Positions 51,481-58,812 of a stretch of 64,000 bases of DNA are shown in pieces. The translations under genes and the position numbers were made by a program. The stretch spans positions 1-64,000 of the forward strand of contig NZ_BMNK01000013.1 in assembly GCF_014646515.1 (NCBI RefSeq), read 5' to 3'. Numbering within the stretch: the first letter of the stretch is position 1; each line of letters opens with the position of its first letter. The notes beneath the pieces are model-generated. The model was not told the origin of the DNA. It ran no database searches and worked only from the letters and a program-made list of their open reading frames with translations. This DNA comes from Nonomuraea glycinis (GTDB lineage: Bacteria; Actinomycetota; Actinomycetes; Streptosporangiales; Streptosporangiaceae).

Positions 51481-51499
51481 CCGCGGCCGTCATCGGCCG

Positions 51500-52207
51500 T
51501 CAGTCTTCGTCGGGGGCGTCGACGTAGCGGACGCCGAGCCGGTCCAGCGTGGCGCGCAGGCCGTACAGGTCCAGGCTCAGCGCCCCGTCGCGGAACTGCT
51601 CGCGCTTCTCGGCCTCGTTGGCCAGGCGCTCGGTCGCCTTGCCGGCCACGGCCGGGGCGTCCGCGCGGGCCACGACGAGCACGCCGTCGTCGTCGGCCAC
51701 GATGACGTCACCGGGGGCGATGAGGGCGCCGCCGAGGACGACGGGCACGTTGACGGAGCCGGGGCTCGCCTTCACCGTGCCCTGCGAGCTGATGGCCCGG
51801 GACCACACGGGGAAGCCCATCTCGGTCAGGTCGGCGACGTCGCGCACCCCCGCGTCGATGATCAGGCCGGCGACGCCGCGGGCCTTCAGCGCGGTGGCGA
51901 ACAGGTCGCCGAACATCCCGTCGTGGGACAGCGAGGTGGTGGCCACGGCCAGGATGTCGCCCTCGCCGCACTGCTCGACCGCCGCGTGGATCATCAGGTT
52001 GTCGCCGGGGTGGCTGAGCACGGTGACCGCGCGACCGGCGATGCGCGCCCCGGAGTAGATCGGGCGCAGCACGGGGTCGACCAGGCCGCGGCGGCCCATG
52101 GCCTCGTGGGTGGTGGCCACCCCGGCCTCGGCGAACACCTTCACGGCCGCCGCGTCCGGGCGCACTCGGGTCCGTACGACGATGTGCCCGTCAGAGAAAC
52201 CGCTCAT
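51500..52207 (-). CDS. RraA-fold aldolase (LigK/GalC type, CHA aldolase)
   Basis: A 235-residue RraA-fold protein matching 4-carboxy-4-hydroxy-2-oxoadipate aldolase, which yields pyruvate and oxaloacetate at the end of the gallate/protocatechuate meta pathway. Landmarks are GVATTHEAMGRRGLVDPVLR, LSHPGDNLMIHAAVEQCGEG, KARGVAGLIIDAGVRDVADL, PGDVIVADDDGVLVV and the C-terminal tail EKREQFRDGALSLDLYGLR characteristic of LigK. The GLIIDAGVRD segment binds pyruvate and metal. The ATG overlaps the GalB-like gene stop by 4 bases. Confidence 0.9.
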   Translation of the reverse strand: MSGFSDGHIVVRTRVRPDAAAVKVFAEAGVATTHEAMGRRGLVDPVLRPIYSGARIAGRAVTVLSHPGDNLMIHAAVEQCGEGDILAVATTSLSHDGMFGDLFATALKARGVAGLIIDAGVRDVADLTEMGFPVWSRAISSQGTVKASPGSVNVPVVLGGALIAPGDVIVADDDGVLVVARADAPAVAGKATERLANEAEKREQFRDGALSLDLYGLRATLDRLGVRYVDAPDED

Positions 52208-52968
52208 ACCAGCTCATCTCCCACCACGGGGAACACCCGCTGGTAAGCCTCGGCGTGCACGACGTCGCCGGGCGCTCCGTTACGACGGGCCTGGACGCCG
52301 CGCCGCTTGCCCAGCTCGGTGTAGTAGTCGATCAGGTGATGCTGGGCGGACATCACCTCCATCGCCTTCCGCTTGCGGTCGAACACCGGCGTGATGTCCA
52401 GCAGCATGTTCGGTACGAATCCGCACACCTCAGGCTGATGCGGCTCGAACATCTGCACCTGCGTCGCCCCGATCGGCGTGGTGCCGGGATCGTGGCCCAT
52501 GGCCTGCGCCACCATGCGGGTGGCCAGCGAGGTCTCATGGGCGATGTTGTGGTCGCGGTTGTAGGGGTCGTTCGCGACGTGGGTCAGCAGCGTGTCGGGC
52601 TGGAGCTCGCGCAGCGTCGAGACGATCCGGTCCCGGGCCTCGTCGGTCACGACCAGCGGATAGTCGCCCAGGTCGTAGAAGTCCACCTGGACCCCGAGCG
52701 CCTCGGCGGCCGCCTCGGCTTCCTCCCGGCGGACCCGCTTCACCGTCTCCATGTCCATGCCGGGTTTCTTCCACAGGCCCTGCGCCTCGCCTCGCTCACC
52801 GAAGCTGAGACAGATCACCCGTACGGAGTCGCCTCGCGAGGCAGCCAGAGCCAGCGCGCCGCCCGCCCGCCACACGAAGTCCCCCGAATGGGCTGTGATC
52901 GCCACGATCGAGCGAGCCACCCGAGATCCCGTCATACCGCCGCTACCCGCTTTCGGTCCATCGTCCAT
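52204..52968 (-). CDS. PIG-L family, GalB-like 4-oxalomesaconate hydratase
   Basis: A 254-residue PIG-L/LmbE-fold protein close in text to Pseudomonas GalB, which hydrates 4-oxalomesaconate to CHA: IVAITAHSGDFVWRAGGALA (metal-site His and Asp), RVICLSFGERGEAQGLWKKP, VQVDFYDLGDYPLVV, TLLTHVANDPYNRDHNIAHE and MSAQHHLIDYYTELGKRRG. It directly precedes the CHA aldolase, the next pathway step. ATG 52968 is used; ATG 52935 (MTGSRVARS) is possible. The promoter region carries a copy of the shared operator ending 66 bases upstream. Confidence 0.88.
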   Translation of the reverse strand: MDDGPKAGSGGMTGSRVARSIVAITAHSGDFVWRAGGALALAASRGDSVRVICLSFGERGEAQGLWKKPGMDMETVKRVRREEAEAAAEALGVQVDFYDLGDYPLVVTDEARDRIVSTLRELQPDTLLTHVANDPYNRDHNIAHETSLATRMVAQAMGHDPGTTPIGATQVQMFEPHQPEVCGFVPNMLLDITPVFDRKRKAMEVMSAQHHLIDYYTELGKRRGVQARRNGAPGDVVHAEAYQRVFPVVGDELV

Positions 52969-53030
52969 CTGGCCCCATGAACGCTACCGACCAGGGGCGG
53001 ACGATGGATCGCGCAATTGACCGCGCTGAC

Positions 53031-53050
53031 GTACGACAAGTGACGTAGAC
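53031..53050 (-). promoter_or_regulatory. Shared operator copy 2 (before GalB-like operon)
   Basis: GTACGACAAGTGACGTAGAC, containing GACAAGTGACGTAG at 53035-53048. TGACGTAC at 53027-53034 adds a second TGACGTA word 14 bases away. It lies in the short gap between the response-regulator stop and the GalB-like gene, oriented as CTACGTCACTTGTC toward that gene. Confidence 0.75.
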
Positions 53051-53051
53051 G

Positions 53052-53729
53052 TCAGGTCGGCGGGTCGACCAGGCCCTCGCGCATGGCGGCGAGCACCGCC
53101 TGGGTGCGCGAGCGCAGCCCGAGCTTGCCGAGCAGGTTGCTCACGTGCGTGCGCGCCGTCCGCTCGCTGATCACCAGCTTGGCGGCGATCTCCCGGTTGG
53201 AGCGGCCCTCGGCGATCAGCACGAGCACGTCCCGCTCCCGGCTGGTCAGCCCCGCGACCCCCCGCTGCGGCGCGCGCATCTTCTGCACCAGTCGCCGCGC
53301 CACCGCCGCGTCGAGGAAGACGTCGTCGTTGGCGGCGGCGTAGATCGCGGCGGCCACGTCCGACGGCCCGGCGTCCTTCAGCAGGTAGCCGGCCGCGCCG
53401 TGCTCCAGCGCGGCATGGATCCGCTCGACCTCGCCGAAGCTGGTCAGGATGACCACGCGGACGGACGGGAACCGCTTGGCGATCTCCGCCGTGGCCTCCA
53501 CGCCGTCCATCTTCGGCATCATCAGGTCCATCAGGGCCACCCGGGGCAGCGGCTGCCCCCGGACCTTCAGCGACTCCAGGCACTCGAGCGCCTCACGCCC
53601 GTTGCCCGCCTCGCCGACCACCTCGACGTTGTCCAGCGCCTCCAGGTAGGCGACGACGCCACGCCGGACCACCGCGTGGTCGTCCACGACCAGGACTCCG
53701 ATGGTGCTGGTCTCGGGCTCTGCGCTCAC
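53052..53729 (-). CDS. NarL/LuxR-type response regulator
   Basis: A 225-residue response regulator. The receiver has Asp16-Asp17 (VLVVDDHAVVRRGV), phosphorylation site Asp68 (RVALMDLMMPKMDG), then VVILTSFGE and LKDAGPSD with the conserved Lys. The LuxR HTH is LTSRERDVLVLIAEGRSNRE, IAAKLVISERTARTHVSNLL. It overlaps the sensor kinase stop by 4 bases and lies amid the catabolic operons, so it most likely binds the shared CTACGTCACTTGTC sites. Confidence 0.95.
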   Translation of the reverse strand: MSAEPETSTIGVLVVDDHAVVRRGVVAYLEALDNVEVVGEAGNGREALECLESLKVRGQPLPRVALMDLMMPKMDGVEATAEIAKRFPSVRVVILTSFGEVERIHAALEHGAAGYLLKDAGPSDVAAAIYAAANDDVFLDAAVARRLVQKMRAPQRGVAGLTSRERDVLVLIAEGRSNREIAAKLVISERTARTHVSNLLGKLGLRSRTQAVLAAMREGLVDPPT

Positions 53730-55276
53730 TTCAACGTCCAGACAGTCGTACGGGGGCCGTCACCGAGTCCAGTCGGCAACGAGGGCGGCAACGGCAGCAC
53801 GAGGCACACGGTCGTCCCCTTGCCCGAACTGGATCGGGTCGTCAGGGTACCGGCCCAGCGGTTGGCCCGTTCCTTCATGGCTGTCATCCCGAATCCCCCC
53901 TTGTCCGCGGGAACGTCCGCTTCCTGTGTCAGCAGGCCCCGGCCGTCGTCGGTGACCTCACCCGTCAGCCACCGCTGCGTCCCGCGCCTGGTCAGGCTGA
54001 GGTCGATGGTGACGGTGGAGCCGTGCGAATGCTTGACGCTGTTGTGCAGCGCCTCCGCGATCACCCGATAGGCGTCCTCCTGGAGCTCCGCCTCCAGGTC
54101 GTCGAGGTCGTCGTGCGGGTCGCTGATCGACACCCGCACATCGAAGCCGGTACGGCTCATCGTCGACTCGGCGAGGGAGAGCAGCGACTCCGACAGCCCC
54201 TGGTCGGCGTGCGCGGTGGGGTGCAGGTCGGTCACCATGGCCCGCAGGTCGGTCAGCACCGCCTTGGAGATGTGCCCGAGCTCCCGCGCCACCCGCATCA
54301 CGTACGCCGAGTCCACCACCGTGTCGCGCCCGGACAGCATGTTGAGCGACTCCACCTGCATGCCCATCGAGAAGACGTTCTGCACCACGGAGTCGTGCAG
54401 GTCCCGGGCCAGCCGCTGCCGCTCCTCCCGGCGCGCGACCTCCCGCTCCCGCTCCAGCAGGGCCGCGTAGTCCACCGCCTGCGACGCCTGCTCCGCGATG
54501 GCCAGCAGGAAGTCCAGGGCGGTCTTGGTGATCTCCTGGCCGGGGGCGAAGTAGGCGTTGAGGATGCCGACGGGCTCGCCGCGCACCATCAGCGGCACGC
54601 TGGCGAACCAGTCCCACTCCGGGTAGCGCATGTACTCCTGCAGCGGCTCCCACACCGGATCCGTCATGATCGCCTCGTACCGGTGCGGCACCACGACCGG
54701 CTTGCGCGTGGTGAACGCGTCGATCATGCGCAGCTCGGCGCCGTATTCGAGACACTCCAGGAGCAGGTCGAAGAAGTTCTCCGCCTGGCCGAACCCGGCG
54801 GTGCCCATGACCCGGAACCGCTCACTGGTGGAGTTGACCGTCAGGATCTGCACGCTCGCCATCGCGTCGGCCTCCAGCACCTCCTTCGCCAGCGCGTCCA
54901 GAGTGCTGCGCAACGACCGCTTGGCGGCCACCCGGCTCGCCGCGCTGGCGATCGCGGCCAGCCGCCGCTGGTGCCGCCGGCTCTCGGTGACGTCCCGGAA
55001 CGCCACGATGCGCTCGTCGCGCCCGGCGAGCGTGCTGACCCGGAACGCGAACTCCCGCCGCGGCCCCGACTCCGGCTCCCAGACGGCGACGGCCTCGGCC
55101 TCCTCGTCACCCGCGTGAGCGGGCGGGAACGGCGACGCGGCCCCGGCGACACCCGCCGGGTCGAGCCCGCACAGCGAGACCGCCGCCGGATTCGCCTGCA
55201 CGAACCGCCCCGCCGGATCGATCACCGCGAGCCCGTCCGGCGTCTGCTCCAGCAGGGTGCCCGGGTCGAGCATCAT
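53726..55276 (-). CDS. PAS-GAF sensor histidine kinase (HisKA_3)
   Basis: A 516-residue cytosolic kinase with no membrane segment. A PAS domain covers residues 1-100 (LLEQTPDGLAVIDPAGRFVQ), a GAF domain about 115-270 (SLRSTLDALAKEVLEADAMA, FASVPLMVRGEPVGILNAYF), a HisKA_3 helix about 275-345 with His294 (RLARDLHDSVVQNVFSMGMQ), and an ATPase domain (EALHNSVKHSHGSTVTI, TDDGRGLL, GGFGMTAMKERANRWAG). The GAF or PAS domain could sense an aromatic ligand or oxygen. ATG 55276 has GAGGAC upstream; the promoter carries a variant shared operator. Confidence 0.93.
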   Translation of the reverse strand: MMLDPGTLLEQTPDGLAVIDPAGRFVQANPAAVSLCGLDPAGVAGAASPFPPAHAGDEEAEAVAVWEPESGPRREFAFRVSTLAGRDERIVAFRDVTESRRHQRRLAAIASAASRVAAKRSLRSTLDALAKEVLEADAMASVQILTVNSTSERFRVMGTAGFGQAENFFDLLLECLEYGAELRMIDAFTTRKPVVVPHRYEAIMTDPVWEPLQEYMRYPEWDWFASVPLMVRGEPVGILNAYFAPGQEITKTALDFLLAIAEQASQAVDYAALLEREREVARREERQRLARDLHDSVVQNVFSMGMQVESLNMLSGRDTVVDSAYVMRVARELGHISKAVLTDLRAMVTDLHPTAHADQGLSESLLSLAESTMSRTGFDVRVSISDPHDDLDDLEAELQEDAYRVIAEALHNSVKHSHGSTVTIDLSLTRRGTQRWLTGEVTDDGRGLLTQEADVPADKGGFGMTAMKERANRWAGTLTTRSSSGKGTTVCLVLPLPPSLPTGLGDGPRTTVWTLK

Positions 55277-55376
55277 GGACGTCCTCCTCGCGGGGGTACG
55301 GCGGATCGTGGCACGTCAGGTCACTAACCCCCATGATGCCCCCGTTCGGTGGCAACAGCACCACTTCGACCAGCAC

Positions 55377-55396
55377 GTACACCATTTGACGTAGGC
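55377..55396 (-). promoter_or_regulatory. Shared operator copy 3, variant (before kinase gene)
   Basis: GTACACCATTTGACGTAGGC keeps GTAC and TGACGTAG(G) of the other copies but differs in the middle (CCATT for GACAAG). It lies about 100 bases upstream of the kinase ATG with the same orientation to its gene, which suggests autoregulation. The divergent muconolactone-isomerase-like gene starts 111 bases to the right, so the site may serve both; GTCGTACGAC at 55443-55452 is an extra palindrome there. Confidence 0.55.
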
Positions 55397-55507
55397 GGAG
55401 CCTCCGCGAGGCGCACGGTGGCGAGGCCCGGCGTCCGATGACGTCGTACGACAGGAGCTCTAGCGTCGCTCACTGGTACGTTGACGAAGGCACACCGAGA
55501 GGCAGCG

Positions 55508-55783
55508 ATGGAGTTCCTGGTTCGTTTCGAGACCCATCTTCCCGACAGCATGAACGACGCCGAGCGGGGACGGCTGAAGGTCGCCGAGCGCGCCCGTGCC
55601 ATGGAGCTGCGCGAGGACGGCATCCTGAAGAGGCTCTGGCGGGTGCCGGGACGGCGTGCGGTCATCGGCCTGTGGGAGGCCCCCGACGCCACCGCCCTGC
55701 ATGACGCGCTGGCGACCCTGCCGCAGTGGCCGTGGATGGACGTGACCGTCGAGCCGCTCGCCACCCACCCGCAAGAGGCCTGA
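55508..55783 (+). CDS. Muconolactone delta-isomerase family protein
   Basis: A 91-residue CatC-like protein: MEFLVRFETHLPDSMNDAER, GRLKVAERARAMELREDGIL, RLWRVPGRRAVIGLWEAPDA, LHDALATLPQWPWMDVTVEP. CatC moves a double bond in the beta-ketoadipate pathway, but no catechol or muconate genes lie nearby. In this setting it may act on a ring-cleavage product, such as tautomerising 4-oxalomesaconate (the GalD step otherwise missing here); this is speculative. ATG 55508 follows GAGAGGCAGC. It is divergent from the sensor kinase gene. Confidence 0.85.
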   Translation: MEFLVRFETHLPDSMNDAERGRLKVAERARAMELREDGILKRLWRVPGRRAVIGLWEAPDATALHDALATLPQWPWMDVTVEPLATHPQEA

Positions 55784-55816
55784 CCCCTTTCCTCGTCAGG
55801 CCGGTCCGGGGCACCC

Positions 55817-55836
55817 GTTCTACGTCACTTGTCGCA
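55817..55836 (+). promoter_or_regulatory. Shared operator copy 4 (before folate operon)
   Basis: CTACGTCACTTGTC at 55820-55833 on the plus strand, the exact complement of the cores at 51465 and 53035. It is oriented toward the methylene-THF reductase gene, 178 bases downstream, and thus ties the C1 genes to the demethylation and ring-cleavage operons. Confidence 0.75.
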
Positions 55837-56011
55837 GTTCGGCTAGGACGGGCGCAGGCGTAAGAGCCGTCATCCGCGTCGTTTCTCCGATCGGGCCGCT
55901 GCCTAGTGTCGGTGGTGGAGCCAGATGCTCGGCATCCCCCGCCGGCCCGCGTCCTCGGCGTCTGCCTGCTCGACGAAAGGTCTCTTTCACCATGCCCCCA
56001 AAGAGTCTCCG

Positions 56012-56893
56012 ATGACCAGTTTGCGCACCGGCGGGACCGGACCGGCGCCGACCCGCCGCCAAGCACTCACGCGGGCGCTGAACGCCATCAGCTACGAGAT
56101 CCTGCCGTTCAGGAGCACCGAGGAGCAGGTCCTCGAACACGTGCCGACCGGCATCTCGATGACGGTCACCACCACCGAGGCCAAGGGCCTGGGCCCCACC
56201 CTCGACCTGGCCCAGAAGCTGACCGGCCACGGCTACCGGGTGGCCCCGCACCTCGCCGCCCGCCTCGTCAGGGACGAGCGGCACCTGATCGACATCGTCG
56301 CCCAGCTGCGCGAGGCCGGCGTCGACGGCATCTTCGTGATCGGCGGCGACGCCGCCACGCCCGCCGGCGGCTTCCACGACGCCTACACGCTGCTCGACAC
56401 GCTCGACAGCCTCGGGCACCACTTCACCCAGATCGGCATCGGCGGCTACCCCGAAGGCCACGGCGCCATCAGCGACGAGCTGATCGACCGCGCCATCGAG
56501 CTCAAGGCCGCCTACGCCACCCACATCGTCACCCAGCTCTGCTTCGACGCCGGCATCACCACCGCCTGGGCGCGCAAGCTCAAGCGGCGCGGCGTCGAGC
56601 TGCCGGTCTTCGCCGGCATCCCCGGAGCCGTCAGCCGGCAGAAGCTCATCCGCATCTCGGCCGGCCTGGGTCTCGGCCAGTCCGCCCGCTTCCTGAAGAA
56701 GCAGCAGAACATGCTGTGGCGCTTCTTCCTGCCCGGCGGATACCGCCCCGACAAGCTGTTCGAGGGCCTCGCCCCGCGCCTCGCCGAGACGGAGACGAAC
56801 CTCGCCGGATTCCACCTGTTCACCTTCAACGAGCTGGAGAAGACCGAGGCCTGGCGGCGCAAGCTGCAGGCGCGACTCGGGAACGGCTCATGA
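56012..56893 (+). CDS. Methylenetetrahydrofolate reductase family protein
   Basis: A 293-residue TIM-barrel flavoprotein of the MetF family: SYEILPFRSTEEQVLEHVP, ISMTVTTTEAKGLGPTLDLA, GYRVAPHLAARLVRDERHL, DGIFVIGGDAATPAGGFHDA, GIGGYPEGHGAISDELIDRA and THIVTQLCFDAGITTAWARK. In an O-demethylation locus the useful direction is oxidation of 5-methyl-THF, made by the LigM-type enzyme, to 5,10-methylene-THF. ATG 56012 is preferred since upstream text is not protein-like. The stop overlaps the folD-like ATG by 4 bases. A separate housekeeping metF for methionine synthesis is expected elsewhere. Confidence 0.87.
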   Translation: MTSLRTGGTGPAPTRRQALTRALNAISYEILPFRSTEEQVLEHVPTGISMTVTTTEAKGLGPTLDLAQKLTGHGYRVAPHLAARLVRDERHLIDIVAQLREAGVDGIFVIGGDAATPAGGFHDAYTLLDTLDSLGHHFTQIGIGGYPEGHGAISDELIDRAIELKAAYATHIVTQLCFDAGITTAWARKLKRRGVELPVFAGIPGAVSRQKLIRISAGLGLGQSARFLKKQQNMLWRFFLPGGYRPDKLFEGLAPRLAETETNLAGFHLFTFNELEKTEAWRRKLQARLGNGS

Positions 56894-57813
56894 GCGCACA
56901 GGTCATCGACGGGCGAGCCTGCGCCCGCGCCCTCAAAGCGAGCGTGGCGGCCGACATCGAGCTCCTCAAAGAGGAACGCCTGCCCATCGGCCTGGCGACC
57001 GTCATGGTGGGGGACGCCTACGGCTCGGTCGCGTACGAGCGCCGCCTGCGCCGGCTCGCCGCCGACCTCGGCGTGCCGTACCTGCCCCGCAGGCTGCCCG
57101 CGACCGTCTCCCAGGCCGAGCTCGACGACACCATCGCCGAGCTGAACGCCGCCCCCGACGTGTCCGGCATCCTCGTCCTGCGCCCCCTGCCGCCGCACCT
57201 CAGCGAGGCCGTCACCTTCCAGGCCATCCACCCCGCCAAGGACATCGAGGCCGTACACCCGCAGAACGCCGGCCTCCTCGCCCTCGGCGTGCCCCGTTAC
57301 GTCCCCTCGACGGCGGCCTCTGCCTACCACCTGCTGGACACCTGGCTCGACTCCGTCGGCGAGGACCGGGCGGACTTCTACCACCGCTCGCTCATCGTCG
57401 TCGTCGGCCGCTCCAACAACGTCGGCAAGCCCGCCGTCTCCCTCGGCTACGACCGGCAGGCCGCCGTCGAGTCGATCGACGAATGGGCCAGCCACACCGG
57501 CACTCTCGGCCGCCACACCCGCCGCGCCGACGTCCTCATCGTCGCGGCGGGCCGGCCCGGCCTGATCCGGGCGGAGCACGTGAACGACCACGCCGTCGTC
57601 ATCGACGTCGGCATCAACCCGCGAACCGGCCCCGACGGCGTCACCCACATGGTCGGCGACGTCGACCACGCCACCGTCGCCCCCCGCGTCCGCGCCCTCA
57701 CCCCCGTCCCCGGCGGAGTCGGCCCCGTCACCGACGTGTGGCTGCTGCGCAACACCGCGGCCGCCGCCCGGGTCAACAGCGCCCGCCTCCTCAGCAGCCA
57801 GGAGCCCTCATGA
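56890..57813 (+). CDS. folD: FolD-like methylene-THF dehydrogenase/cyclohydrolase, divergent
   Basis: A 307-residue FolD homologue, expected to oxidise methylene-THF to methenyl-THF and hydrolyse it to 10-formyl-THF. The NADP half is intact (IVVVGRSNNVGKPAVSLGY, ADVLIVAAGRPGLI, VVIDVGINPRTG, TPVPGGVGPVTDVWLLRNT). The folate half is altered: the usual Y-x-x-x-K reads Tyr49-Glu-Arg-Arg-Leu53, so the catalytic Lys is Leu; QLPLP is LRPLP; KDVDG is KDIEA. Cyclohydrolase activity may be weak or absent. ATG overlaps the reductase stop and the 3' end overlaps purU, so all three are coupled. Confidence 0.85.
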   Translation: MSAQVIDGRACARALKASVAADIELLKEERLPIGLATVMVGDAYGSVAYERRLRRLAADLGVPYLPRRLPATVSQAELDDTIAELNAAPDVSGILVLRPLPPHLSEAVTFQAIHPAKDIEAVHPQNAGLLALGVPRYVPSTAASAYHLLDTWLDSVGEDRADFYHRSLIVVVGRSNNVGKPAVSLGYDRQAAVESIDEWASHTGTLGRHTRRADVLIVAAGRPGLIRAEHVNDHAVVIDVGINPRTGPDGVTHMVGDVDHATVAPRVRALTPVPGGVGPVTDVWLLRNTAAAARVNSARLLSSQEPS

Positions 57814-58694
57814 CCGCCACCGCCGAAGCAGCCCGCTCCGCCGGGCAGTACGTCCTCATGCTGTCCTGCCCGGACACCCCCGGCATCGTGTACGCGGTCG
57901 CCGGCTTCCTCGTCGACCGGCAGTGCACCATCGTGCAGAGCCAGCAGTTCGACGACCCGGACAGCCGCACCTTCTTCATGCGCGTCCAGTTCACCCACGT
58001 CGACGGCGAGGCATTGTCGGTGCCGGACCTGCGGCACGACTTCGAGCAGGTGGCGTCCCGCTTCGGCATGACCTGGCGCCTCGGCGACGCCGCCGCCCGC
58101 CAGCGCGTCCTGATCATGGTGAGCAAGTTCGGCCACTGCCTCAACGACCTGCTCTACCGCAACTCCGTCGGCGAGCTGAACATCGACATCGCCGGGGTCG
58201 TCTCCAACCACCCCGACCTCGCCATGCTGGCCGACAACTACAGCGTGCCCTTCACCCACATCCCGGTCACCCCCGACACCAAGCCCGAGGCCGAGGCCCG
58301 CCTCATGGAGATCGTGGAGACCGAGCAGGTCGACCTCGTCGTCCTCGCCCGCTACATGCAGATCCTCTCCGAGGACCTGTGCAAGCGGCTCGAAGGCCGC
58401 GCGATCAACATTCACCACTCGATGCTGCCCAGCTTCAAGGGCGCCCGCCCGTACCAGCAGGCCTATGACCGCGGCGTCAAGGTCGTCGGGGCCACGGCCC
58501 ACTACGTCACGGCCGACCTGGACGAGGGCCCGATCATCGAGCAGCAGATCATGCGGGTGGACCACTCGATCAGCGCCGACGAGTTCGTCGCGCGCGGCCG
58601 CGAGACGGAGTGCCGGGCGCTGGCCCGCGCGGTCCGCTGGCACACCGAGAACCGCGTCGCCCTCAACGGCCACAAGACCGTGGTCCTGCACTGA
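57810..58694 (+). CDS. purU: Formyltetrahydrofolate deformylase
   Basis: A 294-residue PurU: an N-terminal ACT domain (YVLMLSCPDTPGIVYAVAGF, to about residue 90) and a C-terminal formyl-transferase fold (RVLIMVSKFGHCLNDLLYR, VSNHPDLAMLADNYSVPFTH, VDLVVLARYMQILSEDLC) with the catalytic N-x-H of INIHHSMLPSFKGARPY and Asp in HYVTADLDEGPIIEQQI. It releases formate and regenerates THF. Co-translated behind the reductase and FolD-like genes, it completes a route from methyl-THF to formate. The ATG overlaps the previous stop and has GGAG upstream. Confidence 0.95.
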   Translation: MTATAEAARSAGQYVLMLSCPDTPGIVYAVAGFLVDRQCTIVQSQQFDDPDSRTFFMRVQFTHVDGEALSVPDLRHDFEQVASRFGMTWRLGDAAARQRVLIMVSKFGHCLNDLLYRNSVGELNIDIAGVVSNHPDLAMLADNYSVPFTHIPVTPDTKPEAEARLMEIVETEQVDLVVLARYMQILSEDLCKRLEGRAINIHHSMLPSFKGARPYQQAYDRGVKVVGATAHYVTADLDEGPIIEQQIMRVDHSISADEFVARGRETECRALARAVRWHTENRVALNGHKTVVLH

Positions 58695-58732
58695 TCTTCC
58701 CGTACGCCTTTCGCACGGGACTGAATCCACGT

Positions 58733-58789
58733 CCGCGGCGCCTGGTCAGGTCGGCAGGTGGGGCCGGTGAGGCCGGCCAGGCGCCGCGG
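58733..58789. terminator. Hairpin between purU and the epimerase gene
   Basis: CCGCGGCGCCTGG (58733-58745) pairs perfectly with CCAGGCGCCGCGG (58777-58789), a 13-bp stem with a 31-base GC-rich loop that can fold further. It lies between convergent genes and probably stops transcription both ways. Confidence 0.65.
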
Positions 58790-58812
58790 CTTCCCCACCG
58801 TCTGCGCGGTGC

